A stretch of 64,000 nucleotides of DNA from Strigops habroptila (lineage: Eukaryota > Chordata > Aves > Psittaciformes > Psittacidae): the NCBI RefSeq assembly GCF_004027225.2, contig NC_044288.2, forward strand, positions 25,058,744 through 25,122,743. Reading direction: 5' to 3'. The notes beneath the pieces were generated by a model. That model ran no database searches and was not told where the DNA came from. It worked only from the letters and a program-made list of their open reading frames with translations. Every line of letters begins with the position of its first letter. Positions within the stretch are counted from its first letter, which is position 1. The position numbers were made by a program, and so were the translations under genes. This document shows, one piece after another, positions 1-13,100 of this stretch.

Positions 1-3000
1 TGCTCCTTTCTGCATGGCAGCAAGTAAGGTCCTGGAGTAACTAATGTAGCGGCGCTGCAAACAACAAGAAAACCTCTCAAACTGCTCATTGGCACACTGT
101 TGGAAGTTCTTCAGACTTCAGCACAAATCCCTTTAGTTAATGATCACAAATCCCTTTAGACCTGATCACCACATGATTCTGACCTGTCCAAACTGGAAAA
201 CTATTTTAGATGAGTATAGAAATAAAAGTAATGCACCTACCACATATTTAAAAAATATTCTAGAAGACAACGTTGAAGAAGGAGAGCTCCAGCGAGACAT
301 GTCTGTGAAAGACAAGACATGGAGGCTCAGGTTTCCTACAGCTGAGCTGCCCTAAGGGCTGCCAGCAACTGTGTGTCCCCTGCGTGTGCTCACCACGGCC
401 CTTGTCTTGCCACTGGTGCCCATCGAGATGTGTGGCAGCTGGTTCAGAAAGCATCACAGACCTGACCTTGCCAAGCAATGTGAGCTGTTTCCTGATGCAT
501 TGTCTGGCCAGGCCTGCTTTAAACACTGCAAGTACAATTTGATACTCTTCTTTAGTTGAAGCTCATGATTATCTTGCAAGACTGACTGGTCTGTTTCCTA
601 TTCAGCTTTTCGCTGGTTTCAGTTGCTGCCTCTCCTCCCTTGGCGTTAGCAAAGTGCTGTTCTTGTGAGGAGAACATCTCAGGGAGAATGCCTAAATCTC
701 AGCACAGATGTCTTTTCATTATTGCAAGCATTGCTGTTAACATTGATGTTCCGTCTGATAGGGATTTAACACATGTTGTAGCATCTGGTTCCTAAGTACC
801 TAATGAGTCTGGGTTTGCTCTCCAGTCTGCAAACAGAGTAACGCTCACCTGGGGGAACTCTGTTTCTCAGGTCTTAAGCCCAAGTGGATGAAGGAGAGGA
901 GGTGTCAGCCAAGCTGCTGTGGATGCTGGGACTCTGGAGGGAAGGAGACAGCGGGGCACGGAATGGCACCACAGTGGAGAGAATGGGGCAGCAGCCCTGA
1001 AGGGCTCCCAGGGTCATTGGAAGCATTGTCGAGGCTGTTTTCAGTGGGCCTGGGCTGAATCATCTTCAACACAGAACCTACGTAACAACACAGCCAGAGG
1101 ATGGCACAGGCCATGCATACTGTTTCTCATGAGCATCCAGTAGTCACCCATTGCCCATTGCACAGCTGGCTTGGCAAGGAAATTCTGCTGCAGGCTCTAA
1201 TCTGAGACAGAATGTTAAGCTCTGCAGGAAATGTTTTCTTTTGCATTTGCTTAATTGTGAAATCATTTGAGGAGAAGGAGGTGACCTGTTGAGGTTCCTC
1301 TGCTGTTTCAGTGGTGCAGAGAGCACCCAAGAGGTCTGTTAAAAAGTTGTTGTCCTCTTTCATGACATGTAGCTCACAGGTAGATATGCTGCAATTGCAA
1401 TAGTATTTTGGGGTGCTGTTCTATACTGGCTTTCTGAAGGCTCCCCTATTTCCAGTTGCTATTCAGGAAGACCTAACTTCTCTCCAAAAAGCATCTGAGC
1501 AGCTATTCTAATATCAGCCTGACTCTCCCCTAGGCAGGTATGTTAGAGTTAGCCACTAATGATACTTACGATTTTTGCTCTTTTTTTACTGCTCTGACTT
1601 CTATTTGCAGAGCTTTAGAACCCTGTGGGATATCTAATGGAGAGCACTGCTGGGGTGCTTCATCTGTATCCTGCCGGTGCTATCTAGTGGGTTTTCACTC
1701 ATCTCATGCTGTAAAAGCAGAGCAGTCTTGCACATCAGCACTGAGTGCAGCCTCATGGAGATCGGTTATTTCCTTTCCAGCAATTATGTCCTATTTCTTT
1801 TTTGTTTCCTCCTCTCCTATTGATCGTTATCACAGTGATACAGGCTGGTCTGGGAATTCCCTTTCATCAGAGTAAAATTCCTAGGCATCCATTATGTCTT
1901 TAGGATTTCAATTTCCAGTAGCATTGGGCGGAGGCAACAGAGACCCTTTCAATAGTTATTTTAGCAGTGAAATAATCACAGCAAATCAAATGGCAAATAA
2001 ATGTAGGCATGCCAAGAACTTACTAGTGCTTCATATGTTGTCTCCTAATGCAGCAGGGACATTGCAATGGGATTGTGCTAAGGTATGATAAAAGGCCTGA
2101 GGGTTTACATCAGCAAAGAGAATTCCCCCAGCTTCTCTGTCCTTGTCCTGTGGAAGAAGCCACCTCAAAGTGTTGAATGCCATTGTGTATTCACGGAAAG
2201 TGTCATTACAAGCTGCAAAATATTTTCTAGCCTGTTCTTATTTACATCCCTGCTTATGGCTTGGTTTGCTCTAAAACTAGGGTTGTAGTTCTAACGTGTT
2301 GGGAATGGGGAAGCTTCAACTGCTGCTCAGTCACTCTCCTGTCTGCACTCAGAAAAGCTGTGCACAGGCTCGGGCTGTCTAGTTCAAACTGAGGTGTGGA
2401 ATGAGGCCAGGTTTAGCTCCTCCACAGCTGAGCTGGTTGAGTCTACTGGGTTTTTCTAAGTGAAAATCACTTTGTCTTTGTGAAGCCTTTCAGTGTTAGG
2501 CTGGTCATCCATCCTCCTGGCTCTTCTCTACAGATTCTTTTCCTTTCCTCTTTTGTTTCGTGAGTACAATGCTGGTGTTTTATCAGTCCCCTGTCTTGGT
2601 AGTCAGTAAATGCTGTGTTATGATAAAGATTATGATAAACTCTGGCACTAAGTATAGTAATAAATGTAGGCATAGTGTATACAGGCTATTGTGGAAGAAA
2701 TTAGTTTCTGTTCTGCTGTTTGGGAAAGAAAAAAAAGGAGTCATGCATCTGTTTTATGCAGAAACATTCTTATCATCCTGTGGTATCACTTTATTCTCAG
2801 ATGAAAAGCCATGGTTTTGTGCAGAAAAGCCTTCGTTATAGATGGCATTGTCCAAGTTAATCAAGTGATAATGGAAATAATTTAAAGTTTAGAAGTAAAA
2901 TAATAAAACCATGGAAGATCTGTAAGTGTTTTGATGAGTTTTTTCAGTCTCTTGCACTGATAACTTAAAACTGAGAAGCCAGAGCAAAGCAAGCAGTGAT

Positions 3001-4055
3001 ATTGAATAGGTATGTCTCTGAAGTGACTTGGAATCCAAATCTTTGAGTGTATATGTAAAGAAAACAGTTTTAAGAAGCAGGTGTGTTCCTCTAGCCTAGC
3101 ATGCTACATTTTAAGGAGCTTTAAAAATATTTCTCTCTACTGAGCATGCTTGATTTTAAGGTAGTTTTAAAATGTTTCTTTCAAAGGAGACTTCGCCTTT
3201 GGGTGGTGTCTGTTGTAGGGTGTGCTGGAGCACAAAAAGTGTAGCATGGGAAACCTCTCCTCTTCAGTAGACCCAGCAGTTTCTAGTGTTCGCAAAGGTT
3301 AGAGCCTGTGGCATGTACTCATGCTGAGTATATTTATATTTCTGAGGAATCTGGTGAGTGTCCTGTGATTCTGTGAACTGATATTCTGCTTCTGCTCCTG
3401 CTCCTGTGGGAATGTTACAGGATTGGCCATGGGGCTTTCTGAATTGTCACAAAACGAGCAGTTCATTCTTGACATCTGCTGTGCTGAAGTGGCTGCCAAG
3501 TTGCGTTGGTAGTTGGCAAGGAAATAAATATTGATAGACCCTAGCAACAGGTACTCCTGAGAACTCTTGTTCTGGGAATGCTTAGCCCATGTCCAGTGTT
3601 ACTAATGTTGTGATAGCATTTCAAGTTTATTTATAGGATTTGTTTGTGTCTTATCACCATCTCTCCGAACTGGAATGCATGAATGGGCTCTGCTGTGCAA
3701 GGGCATAGACATGTGTATCATACACCCTCCTCTGGTGACTCATTTTGACATATAACAGACACTTCCCTGCCCAAATCTTAGGGGTAGTTGATGTAGATCC
3801 ATGTATGACATCTCAAGTATGTGCTCATATCTACACTCTTATATGTTTGCTCTCTATCCTATGTTGGAATGACTGCTCCAGAGCAATGTACATGTATGAG
3901 AATGTCAGGCACAATAATTTGTTTCTTTTTAGTAATACACTAACAAAACATTCATATTCCTCTGAGAATCCACCAGATAAAACTAACTTGCTTATATTGT
4001 GAAAACACAACCCTTGTGAGCTCTGTAAATGAACAACTTTATGTTCTCATGGCAG
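1..4055. other. 5' flank or intron of the DLC-like gene, no supported exon
   Basis: About 4 kb of AT-rich sequence before the first recognisable exon. It must contain, or precede, the upstream part of the DLC-like gene, because the exon at 4056 begins with the last two bases of a split codon. I could not identify a start exon, promoter or repeat here. The short open frames resemble no family I know. Confidence 0.5.
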
Positions 4056-4127
4056 AAATTGAAGCTAGAGAAGCCTGTGACTGGCTGAGAGCTGCCGGGT
4101 TCCCTCAGTATGCCCAGCTGTTTGAAG
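4056..4127 (+). CDS. DLC-like exon 1 of the window: SAM domain, first part
   Basis: Encodes IEAREACDWLRAAGFPQYAQ and LFE, which is the start of the SAM domain in DLC1/STARD13. Acceptor is CAG at 4053-4055, donor is GTAGGT. It enters with two bases of a split codon and leaves with one base (G), completed by the next exon to Asp. Confidence 0.92.
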
Positions 4128-7100
4128 GTAGGTATGACCCCAAAGACTTGTCGAGCAGCTGACACTGAATTCAAGTGGAATTGTTTGCATAAATAGTATT
4201 TCAGAACCTGACACTTTTGATGGAAGAACTGCCAAATGCTGTAGCATCTTCATGCAAACCTGTAGACAAACAATAACCTGGTGAGTGATCTCGTAGCAGT
4301 GACACATTAGCGTGGATTCAGTAGAATTCTGGAGAGGAACAAATCTTTCCTGGTTATTGTTAGGCTGTAACTCCATCGAATTTCTGCTATTGTGATTTTT
4401 AGAAGCTTCTAATTTTCTCAGGCTCTTTTTCTTGGAGTGCCGGGTGTTTTTACCAACTCCCTGATTGCAGCCAAACCTCATCGAAGACTCTCCAGCCTTT
4501 GGTCATGAGCAAGATTGTTTAGTGGTGTTTTGAAAAAGAATGTTGGAAAAATCGTCTTGCAATATCCCGAGTTTTAGAGCAGACACTCAGAAGCAGCCAG
4601 CCATTCAAACAATGCAGTTTCAGCATGTTTTCATGTTGTTAAAGCTACAAGGAGTGTTTATTACTTGTGGGGGAGATAAGGGTTTGTTGAGAGCTTGTGT
4701 AATTTTCAGGCAGCACTTGTGCCTATACCCTGAAACTGTTCTTCTTTAAAATATGTTTATTGTTACAAACATTGAGTGTAACAAAAGATAATCTATTTTT
4801 AAGAGCAATTTTATCAAAGAACCACGGTTAGAAGGAGTAATGGGAACTCTGCCTGCTCTCTTTCCCTCCTCCCCCGGGCACTGCAAAATTAAAACCTGGA
4901 AGTCAAGTAATAGAGCCAAATTTGAAAGCTGTATCCTATGAAACATGATATCTCATAGAAATTATTCCTGTCTGACTGCAGCAGGTTTTATTATAGGAGC
5001 TGTCAGTCTTACAGTTTGGAATTGTACATTGTCATGCTTCTGAAAAATGGCTCCTCTGTGTTATCTTGCTGCTTATGCAGTGTCCTGACCTGACCAGGTA
5101 AATTAAGCTTAAAAAGTAACCCAGGAAAATACTGATAGATCTCCCTGGTTCCCTCATCTGCAAGGCTAAATCTCTTCAGCTGGTGTATCGATTAGCTTCA
5201 AGCACAGCATGATTTGTCAGGCTCACTACAGCTCAAAGAGCATGTGTGACGTGCTGCATTGTACCTTGCGATCAGCAAAAGCTCATGTAAAATGCTCCTA
5301 GTTTTATACTGTACTGGAAGGCAGAAGGCACAGACAACCTTCACCAAAGCAAAGAAATACTTCTGTATTTCTTGACTATAGTACTCAGTCACTGCAAGCT
5401 CCTCGGAATGCAGCAAATGCTTGTCTAGCTGTAACTAACAACAGCAAGCAGATATCTACAGTTAGTCTGCCACTTGTAAGGAACCGATCCTCACTTACTT
5501 GAATGACATTTATCTGGATATATAGTTATAGAAATGGATTTCTATTTATTTCACCTGTGATAAATGTGTCACCCAATTCAAAGTCTTTGCAATTAGATCT
5601 CAGATTTCTGCTTCACCTTCTTTGTTTACAGATATGCAGTTTCCTATTGATGTAAGAACTGTGAGAAAAGATCATGAATTTTTAGATGGAGATGCCATTG
5701 ACTCACTTTTCAGGTAAACAGTAATTATGAACCATCTTTAACACCTCCAGGCTCCATAGTTATTTGCCATTCATCTTTTCATGCTTTATTTTTTGTCAGA
5801 CTGACAAGGTCACCAATGCTGTAACTGAAGGAAATCCCTTAAGCACACACTTTATTGCCACTGAAGTTGGTTGTTTTCAGAATTGAAAAGTAAAGGAAGC
5901 ACGTGTCTGCATGTCTGCTTCAGCCAAGGTCTTAGTGACATTATACAAAGCATTAAATCATTAAAGCTCATCACGTGGTTTTTAATTAACTAGTTAATTA
6001 TGGTCCTCTTCTCCAATTTTAAGATGGCAAAACTGGAACTGTGAACATCATGGGGCTGTTAGTTGGCGCTGGTTTTGGCAAAATGTATGGAGAGCCTCTA
6101 TCAGAATGTCAGTCTGACAGCAGGAATGGGGACTCCGTGGTAGAAGTTCACGGCACGTTTGGTGCAGGTTTGTTTTCAAGAAATGAAATAGTTTAAATTT
6201 AAAATATCTCTCTTCTATCTTATACCCTAGACGGCTGAACACACTGAACAAATGCGCATCACTGAAAGTGGAGATAAGCCGCCAGAGGAAACAGGTATGT
6301 TTGTAAAATATGGTTCATTTTCTCGTTAAAAATGTGGTTAGCATTATATCAAAAACCTGGTTTAGAAGGTGCATAAGATATTCGCAGTTTCTGAAGTTTC
6401 TGTTCTCTTCCGTCCTACAAAGCATTTGCATTTTCTGCTGAAAAACATAGTGACGGAGATTGAAATGATGTAATGTTCATTTGTAACTTTGTAAGGGACG
6501 TTAGCTATGGGGTTCGAAGCAGTCTTTAAAAACAATTTGACACATAATTACTGTCCATTAATTGCACCAAGGCCCCACCTCAGCATGCCTTTTATTGCTT
6601 TCCTAAGTAGTTTCACATCATATTTAAAGCCTGAAAGTGAACTTTCACTCTTGCTGACTAAACAAAGGATAAGAAATTAAAATGGAGAATCCAAACAGTG
6701 TCAGCCAATGTCAATGCCAATAGGTGTGAGCAAGGTTTTGGCTGTGCTGGTTTTGTCCTCTCCTGCAAGTACTATAGCTAAAATAGAGTTAGAGCCACAT
6801 CTTGGCTGGTTAATACCAGGATTGGAAAGCCTTTTAGATCCCATGGATTAACTTCAGGACCAGCAAAAAAATAATGTCTTCTTTGGGAAATATGGCCAGT
6901 TTTTTTGAAAATTTCACTCTGCCATCAGGGAAGAATGGGGCAGGAGAAGGTACACAGAGGAGACACAAGTCATTCCCACCTCTCTAACAGTCACTTGGAA
7001 TTGGGACAGCAGATGGGGCAAGTGGCCAGTGAGGCTGAGGTCTCCAGGAGGGTGCACCAGCTACCAATGCTGCCACAGTCCCACAGCCAAAGGCTTCTTT

Positions 7101-10100
7101 ACTTGAAAACTGGATGAGGTTTGGTCACAGAAGCATGAAAGAGTGTTCGATTTGTTTGGCTTTAGGAAAGGCCACATAAACTCAATACAATTATCTTTCA
7201 AAACCTTTGGATTTGGCACAAAACAGGATTTGTCATCCTCAGATCAATCCTGCCATCTTTTCCGGGGGTGAATTTATCAGATTGGTCAGCATGCTTGGGA
7301 GTGATTTGTCAGCGTGTTTTTCAACTAACAGCACAGAGCTCAGGGCAGACCCTCAGTAACTGAATGGTGACATTTCCATATGCTGCTCTCGGGGGGTTTG
7401 GAGGTAGGCAGAAAATGTAACCCCTTTTTTGATACTTTTTTTGGTAATTTAAATTTTGTCAAACTTGCCCATGAACTCTGCTTTCTGTTTTTCTTTTCCG
7501 ACTAAGAGTGACAACTCTGAAGATGATGAACCTTGTGCAATAAGTAACAAATGGGCTTATGAGAGGTGCAGTCAGAGATGGTCTCGTATTGAGAGCATAG
7601 AAGGTTTCCCAGGAGAGGAAGGTGCTAGTGCGTCGGTCCCAGGCAGTCCGATACTGAAAAGCACCAGCAATGAGGATGCTACCTTTCTGGATCCTGGCGA
7701 GAAACATGATGTGTCCTCAGTTCACAGTGCTAGCAGTGGTGATAGTGACACTGCTAGCTTCCCAAAACCTTTTGAAGATGTGGAAGCCAGCACGAGTTCT
7801 TCAAGATGTTCCTCACTTAAGATGGCCTCACTGGACTCTACATTTAGTTGTTCCCTTTCCCCCAGTGAATTTTTAAGTACCACCAGTGAGGAGAAGCTTT
7901 TGGATAAGTCACCATATAAAAAGAGGAAGAGCCTTCTAAAGAAAATGGAGAAGTTGCATTTAAGGAGCTGCAACTTAAGGAGTGGTCAGTCAAAGGCCAA
8001 ACCCATAATAAGTGAACCTGTTCTTCTGGAAGGACTTAATGAAGAGAAGATGAAGATGCTGAACTGTGTAAATATTTCTGACCTCTCTGGCATCCAAATA
8101 AAGAATAATTCTTCTTTTTCTCCCCAGAGTTTCAATAGCAGCAATCAGTCTGAAAATGGCAGCACAGTAAGTGCTCCAAGTCCTGTTATAAACCCACACA
8201 GCCACTGTGAAGGAAGGGAGGTATATGCAGAGGACTTGGATTCCAGCAAGCTCTTGCTGTGGAATGATCTATCTCAGCAAAACCTCAAAAATGACATGAA
8301 GTTGCAAATGAACCAGATGTTTCAAATACCACAAGGCCATAAACCTGGCACCTTCCCCATAGCGCTTACAAGTAGCTCCCTCGTTCCCGCAGACAACTCT
8401 TCCGTCAACTGGAGAACTGGGAGTTTTCATGGGTGCAGGAGGAGCCGGAGCAGAAGCAGTTCCAAGGACTCCAAAGTCCCCAGGAGTCCCCTTTCATGTG
8501 CAGATAACAGGCTGAGCATATATGACAACATGCCTAACATTGAACTTGATAATTTGGAAGCAGCGCAAGCTGGTGATGATGATGCATTTTCAGAACTGAA
8601 CAATGTTATAGAAGATGTCAATGGTCTCCAACAATTGGTTGCTCAGTGGACAGAGAAGTTCTCAGATGATGGGGATTCAGACTTTGCCAGTGACTCGACC
8701 TCTTTGTTTCCATCCTCATCTAAAGGAATCTGCCTTGAAACAGACAACTCAGAAGACAAGAGAGCAAAGCTCCCAGCCACTGGGGGAGAGAGCTGCTGGG
8801 AACCGGACAAAGAGACCAGTTCTGCAGGCCTGGCACACATGGCAGACTCTAGAAAGATCAGCAGGTCAGCCCTCCTTGGGTTTCCCTAGTAGACTGCCTC
8901 TTTGATTCTCTCCACTCAAAATGTAATTGCTTTTCCAGAACAAAGTATTCCCAAGGAAGTCTGTTCTGGGTAGCAGGGTCTGCACTGCTGGTGCCAGGGA
9001 CTGCTGGTCTGTAGGCACTCTGGTGGCTACACCTGCTCTGACCTCTGCTGAAAGGAGGGTGCTCATAATCTGTGTGAGCACTTACCCGTTTGGGACCAGT
9101 CTCTGTGGCTGGCTTGCTGCAATTCTTATTGAAGCAGTTTGTACCTCCTGGATGAGAAGCGCTTGGTTAAATCAACTCACCATACTGTTTGGGAACTGCA
9201 GGTCATTTAGAGTTAGGTGCTTCACAGATGCAGGCAGAAAACTAAGAGGGACAATGGGAATAGTCCTAAGCTTAAACAATATTTATCCTGCAGGCACGGG
9301 AAGCAACACTGGTCTGTGGAAGAGAGTGTGACCCTGGGTAGCCTTTCCCTGCGGACTGAGAACCAGTCAGCAGCCCAGCTAGCCCGGACACAAAAACTGG
9401 CTTTGCTGAAACTCACTGCTTTGATGGACAGATACTCCCCTTCCAGTAAGCAAGGCTGGAACTGGTAAGTTGTCTAATACCTGTGTGGGAAAGAGAAGAT
9501 TTGATGTAAGCAAGTGGATTTCCATGTCTGCCTAGTTTACGTGTGTTCAACAGGAGGAATCTAATCCTGTTAAATCACTGGTAGTTCCAGGGTTGTTCAA
9601 TGGCTCCGGGGTTTCCTCTGCTATGGACTGCACTTCTGCTTCTCCCTGGTGGTCATATTGTTACTGGCTTTAAAGCATGTTACATTTTCTCTCTAAATTT
9701 GGAGCCCTACTTGCAGAGATCCTTCACAGAGATTGCAGGACCTGAGGTGAGAGCAGCCTGGGCTGAGAATCCATCTCCTCAGCATCAAGTCCTTGTTTGA
9801 ACTAAAACGATGACAAAGTTATTCAAAGGACTTAGAAAGAGCAGTTAGTATCTTGTGATAGGGATCTGGTACCTGAATATAGAAAGAAGTGAGGAAGCCT
9901 GCAGTGTCCTAGAGAGGTGGAATGTATTTCACATAAGGGTGCTTTATTAAAGCTGATTTCTATTTTGAAGGAAGTCATTCCTGTAATTGCTTTTAGTGAT
10001 TTTCTCTTATAATGCTATGCATACAGGTAGGTATGGAGCAGAATTTGAGGTTGAAATCCTTTCCCATGCATATAACTGGAGTAGCAGGTAGAACCGTGCT

Positions 10101-13100
10101 GGAAAGATGATGAGTTGCTCGCACTGGTTTTTATTTTCAGGACTATACCAAGGCTCATAAAAAAAATAAAAGCCTCTGACTACAAGGACAAGAATGTTTT
10201 TGGGGTTCCTTTACTCCTGAACGTCCAGAGAACAAGCCACCCACTGCCTAATGGCATACTCCAAGCACTGGACTATCTGAGAAGCCACTTCCTTGACCAG
10301 GTATGGACCCAAGGCAGCCTGGAGCAGCTCTGTTCCAAACGGACCTTGCTCCAGGAACCATTCTCTGCTTTCAGCTTTTGTGTAGGACTTTCTTGCCTCC
10401 CGAGGCTCTGAACAGGCAGAAAGGTGTAGGCCTGAGCAGGTGGCCTGCAAGAAAATACCAGTGCTGTTTCCTTCTGGGAATACCTTTAGTCCTGTATTGT
10501 ATTTGTGTGCACGGCAGTGGAAGTGTGTGCTGCAGATGCTGTTTCCATAGCAGAGTTGCAGGAATGGGAGTTTGTTTGCTCCAGCATGGGCATCATGTAC
10601 ATTTTCTGTTGGATGAACACACATTGGTGCATCAGAAACCTACAGTTCTCGTGTGTGGCCGCAGCCTGCTGAGGCATACTGGTAGGAGCCAACAGCGATG
10701 ATTTTAAAAGTCATGAAGAGTAATTTTGATTTAAACAAAAAAGCAGCAAACATGACAATTGGTGTGTCTTTTACAGCTGGTTCTGTGGGCATCAGTCATG
10801 GTTTGCCATGTGCTGCTTCTAACGGGACAAAACTATTTTGGTGCTAGATCCCACTACCACAGCATCTTAGCTATTGAAAGGAAAGTGAAGGATCAATTAT
10901 TCATCAGAGGCTTGATTCCCGATGCCTCCTCTCTTCATCTGAAATAGTTCCTTTTACCCACAGGTTGGCCTGTTCCGAAAATCCGGTGTTAAATCCAGGA
11001 TTCTGTCTTTAAGAGAAATGAATGAAACCAGCCCAAACAACGTGTGTTATGAAGGGCAGTCAGCATTTGATGTGGCAGATATGGTGAAGCAGTATTTCCG
11101 AGACCTTCCCGAGCCCATCTTCACTAGCAGACTCTGTGAATCCTTCCTCCACATCTACCAATGTAGGTAACAAAAGAAAATCTGTGGTTTTCCAATTCTT
11201 TAATACCTTAATATTCAGATATACAAGGCAGTGGTCGGAGCAGGACTAGTGCCATGTCCCCTGTGGTACTGGAGACAAGTCGGGCAGGATGTTTCTGAGG
11301 TGAGTTCATTGTGGCTCTGGGCTGAAGAGCTGCACATCTGCATCCTCTGGGCCAGCTGTTTTCTAACACTGTCTTTTCTGTGCTTTGAAGGATGAGTGTG
11401 ATACCCTATGCCATAGCAGCCTCCTAAACTGTGCTTTAAAATGGCCATTTCCTCACGCAAAATCAAGAAAGAATCTAGTCCCCTTGTTCATGGTATGAAG
11501 TGTCTCCTTGTGGAAGAAGTCATGTTATTCCTTTATTAAGGTTGCTGTGAAACAGCCCCTTTGCCTGGACATGCCAGCAACTTTTCTGCTTTTGCTCCCA
11601 CTGTTACTGTCCTTGAGACTCAGCCTGCCAAAGAAGGGAAGGTAAAGCTGAAGTCTGGCTTTGAACATAGAATTAAACAGGTTCAGCCTCCAGTACTTTG
11701 TCCTCAAGGAATTCACTTTCCAGAAGCAGTTGGGTCTGGGAAGGAAATTGCTGTGAGGGCTCATGATGATGTTGTTACAGCAAGTTTTGAGGAAAGCTTT
11801 TGAAATCCTAAGTGTGAGTTTTCTGCATGGACTAGTTTTGAGCCTGGTTTATGTGACTTTCATCAATGTGAGCAGATGGGTTGCTGCTGTCCTGGGTATG
11901 ATGTGGGTCCAGGAAGGTTGGGTTGGGTTTCATTTTTTAACTTGTCAGGCATTTAGAATTTTGTCTGAAAATGTTATTTGCTTGAAACAAGTTTTCTTTT
12001 TGCATTCACAAATCCTTTTTGTAAAGGGGTCCACAATTCCTTTGTCCAATGGGTGTGGAACTGTTTAATTCCATTTATTATAACCTGGCCACTGTCCGCC
12101 TCCTGACTCTTGTTCTGAGATAGAAACAGCAAATGTCTGAATTCTACTCACCCATCTTCTGCCACATCTGGCTTTTGGAGATAAAAAATGCTGCTTTCAC
12201 CAAGAAATGTGTTTTGTGTGTCCTACGTACATGCTTCTGCTTGAAGGGAAAGAGAAGTGATCTTCCCTTTGTAGTGGTGTAAGTTGGAGAAATCCTCATG
12301 ATAGGGGGATGCATGGCAGGATGAGCCATTCCTGACCTTCTGCAGGAGCTGTTTAGGCACACGGTCCCACTGGGGTTCAGTGTGAATTGAAATCTGTTGG
12401 CAAACTTTGTTCTGTGAATTGAGTTGTCTGAGAGCATCTGTTCTCTTCATGCCTGAAGCTGAACGGAAAAGACAGTGGAGCAGCTATCTATCTCCTCCAA
12501 AGTAACATTCCAGAGTAATATTTTATAGGGAGACAGGTCCTTATTTGGATGGTGACCAGAGCCAGCTCAGGATAAATTCATTATTGTGGTGTTCAAAATA
12601 GATAAATTGCAAGTCAAGCACCATCATCACTGGGTATGAATGTGCATCCTGACAGGCAGCAGGAGAAAATTGAGTGTGATGTGGCAGTGATAATGGCCTT
12701 TGCCTTGTATGTGGTGCACTGGAGTGACAGTGAAATGGATGGACCTACTATTTCAGTGCCCTGCTTGGGGCTGTGTTGATGGATGTGTCCTCTGCAAGTC
12801 ACATGTGATGTTCATCATTCTTCTCTGTTTTCAGATGTGCCAAAGGATCAGCAGTTCCAGGCTGTCCAGGCTGCTATTGTCCTTCTCCCAAAGGAAAACA
12901 GAGAAGCTTTGAAAATCCTCCTGTTCTTCCTGCGAGATGTGGTTGCTTTTGTGGATGAAAACCAGATGACCCCAACCAACATTGCTGTCTGTCTTGCACC
13001 GTCTTTGTTTCACCTCAACACCCTGAGAAGGGACAGTTCCTCCTCCTCCACTAGGTATTAGCATCTTAATGCTGGCATTGCTGCTCTCCATAGTGTTCTT

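Larger units (their letters stand above)
4128..7506 (+). other. Introns between the SAM exons and the large exon of the DLC-like gene
   Basis: Three introns (4128-5631, 5714-6230, 6295-7506), apart from the exons already listed. AT-rich, no CR1 tail or other repeat recognised, and the short open frames look like chance. Confidence 0.6.
8865..12834 (+). other. Introns of the DLC-like gene around the early GAP exons
   Basis: Introns 8865-9293, 9465-10140, 10301-10963 and 11163-12834, apart from the exons listed. No repeat family, RNA gene or additional homologous exon recognised. Confidence 0.6.
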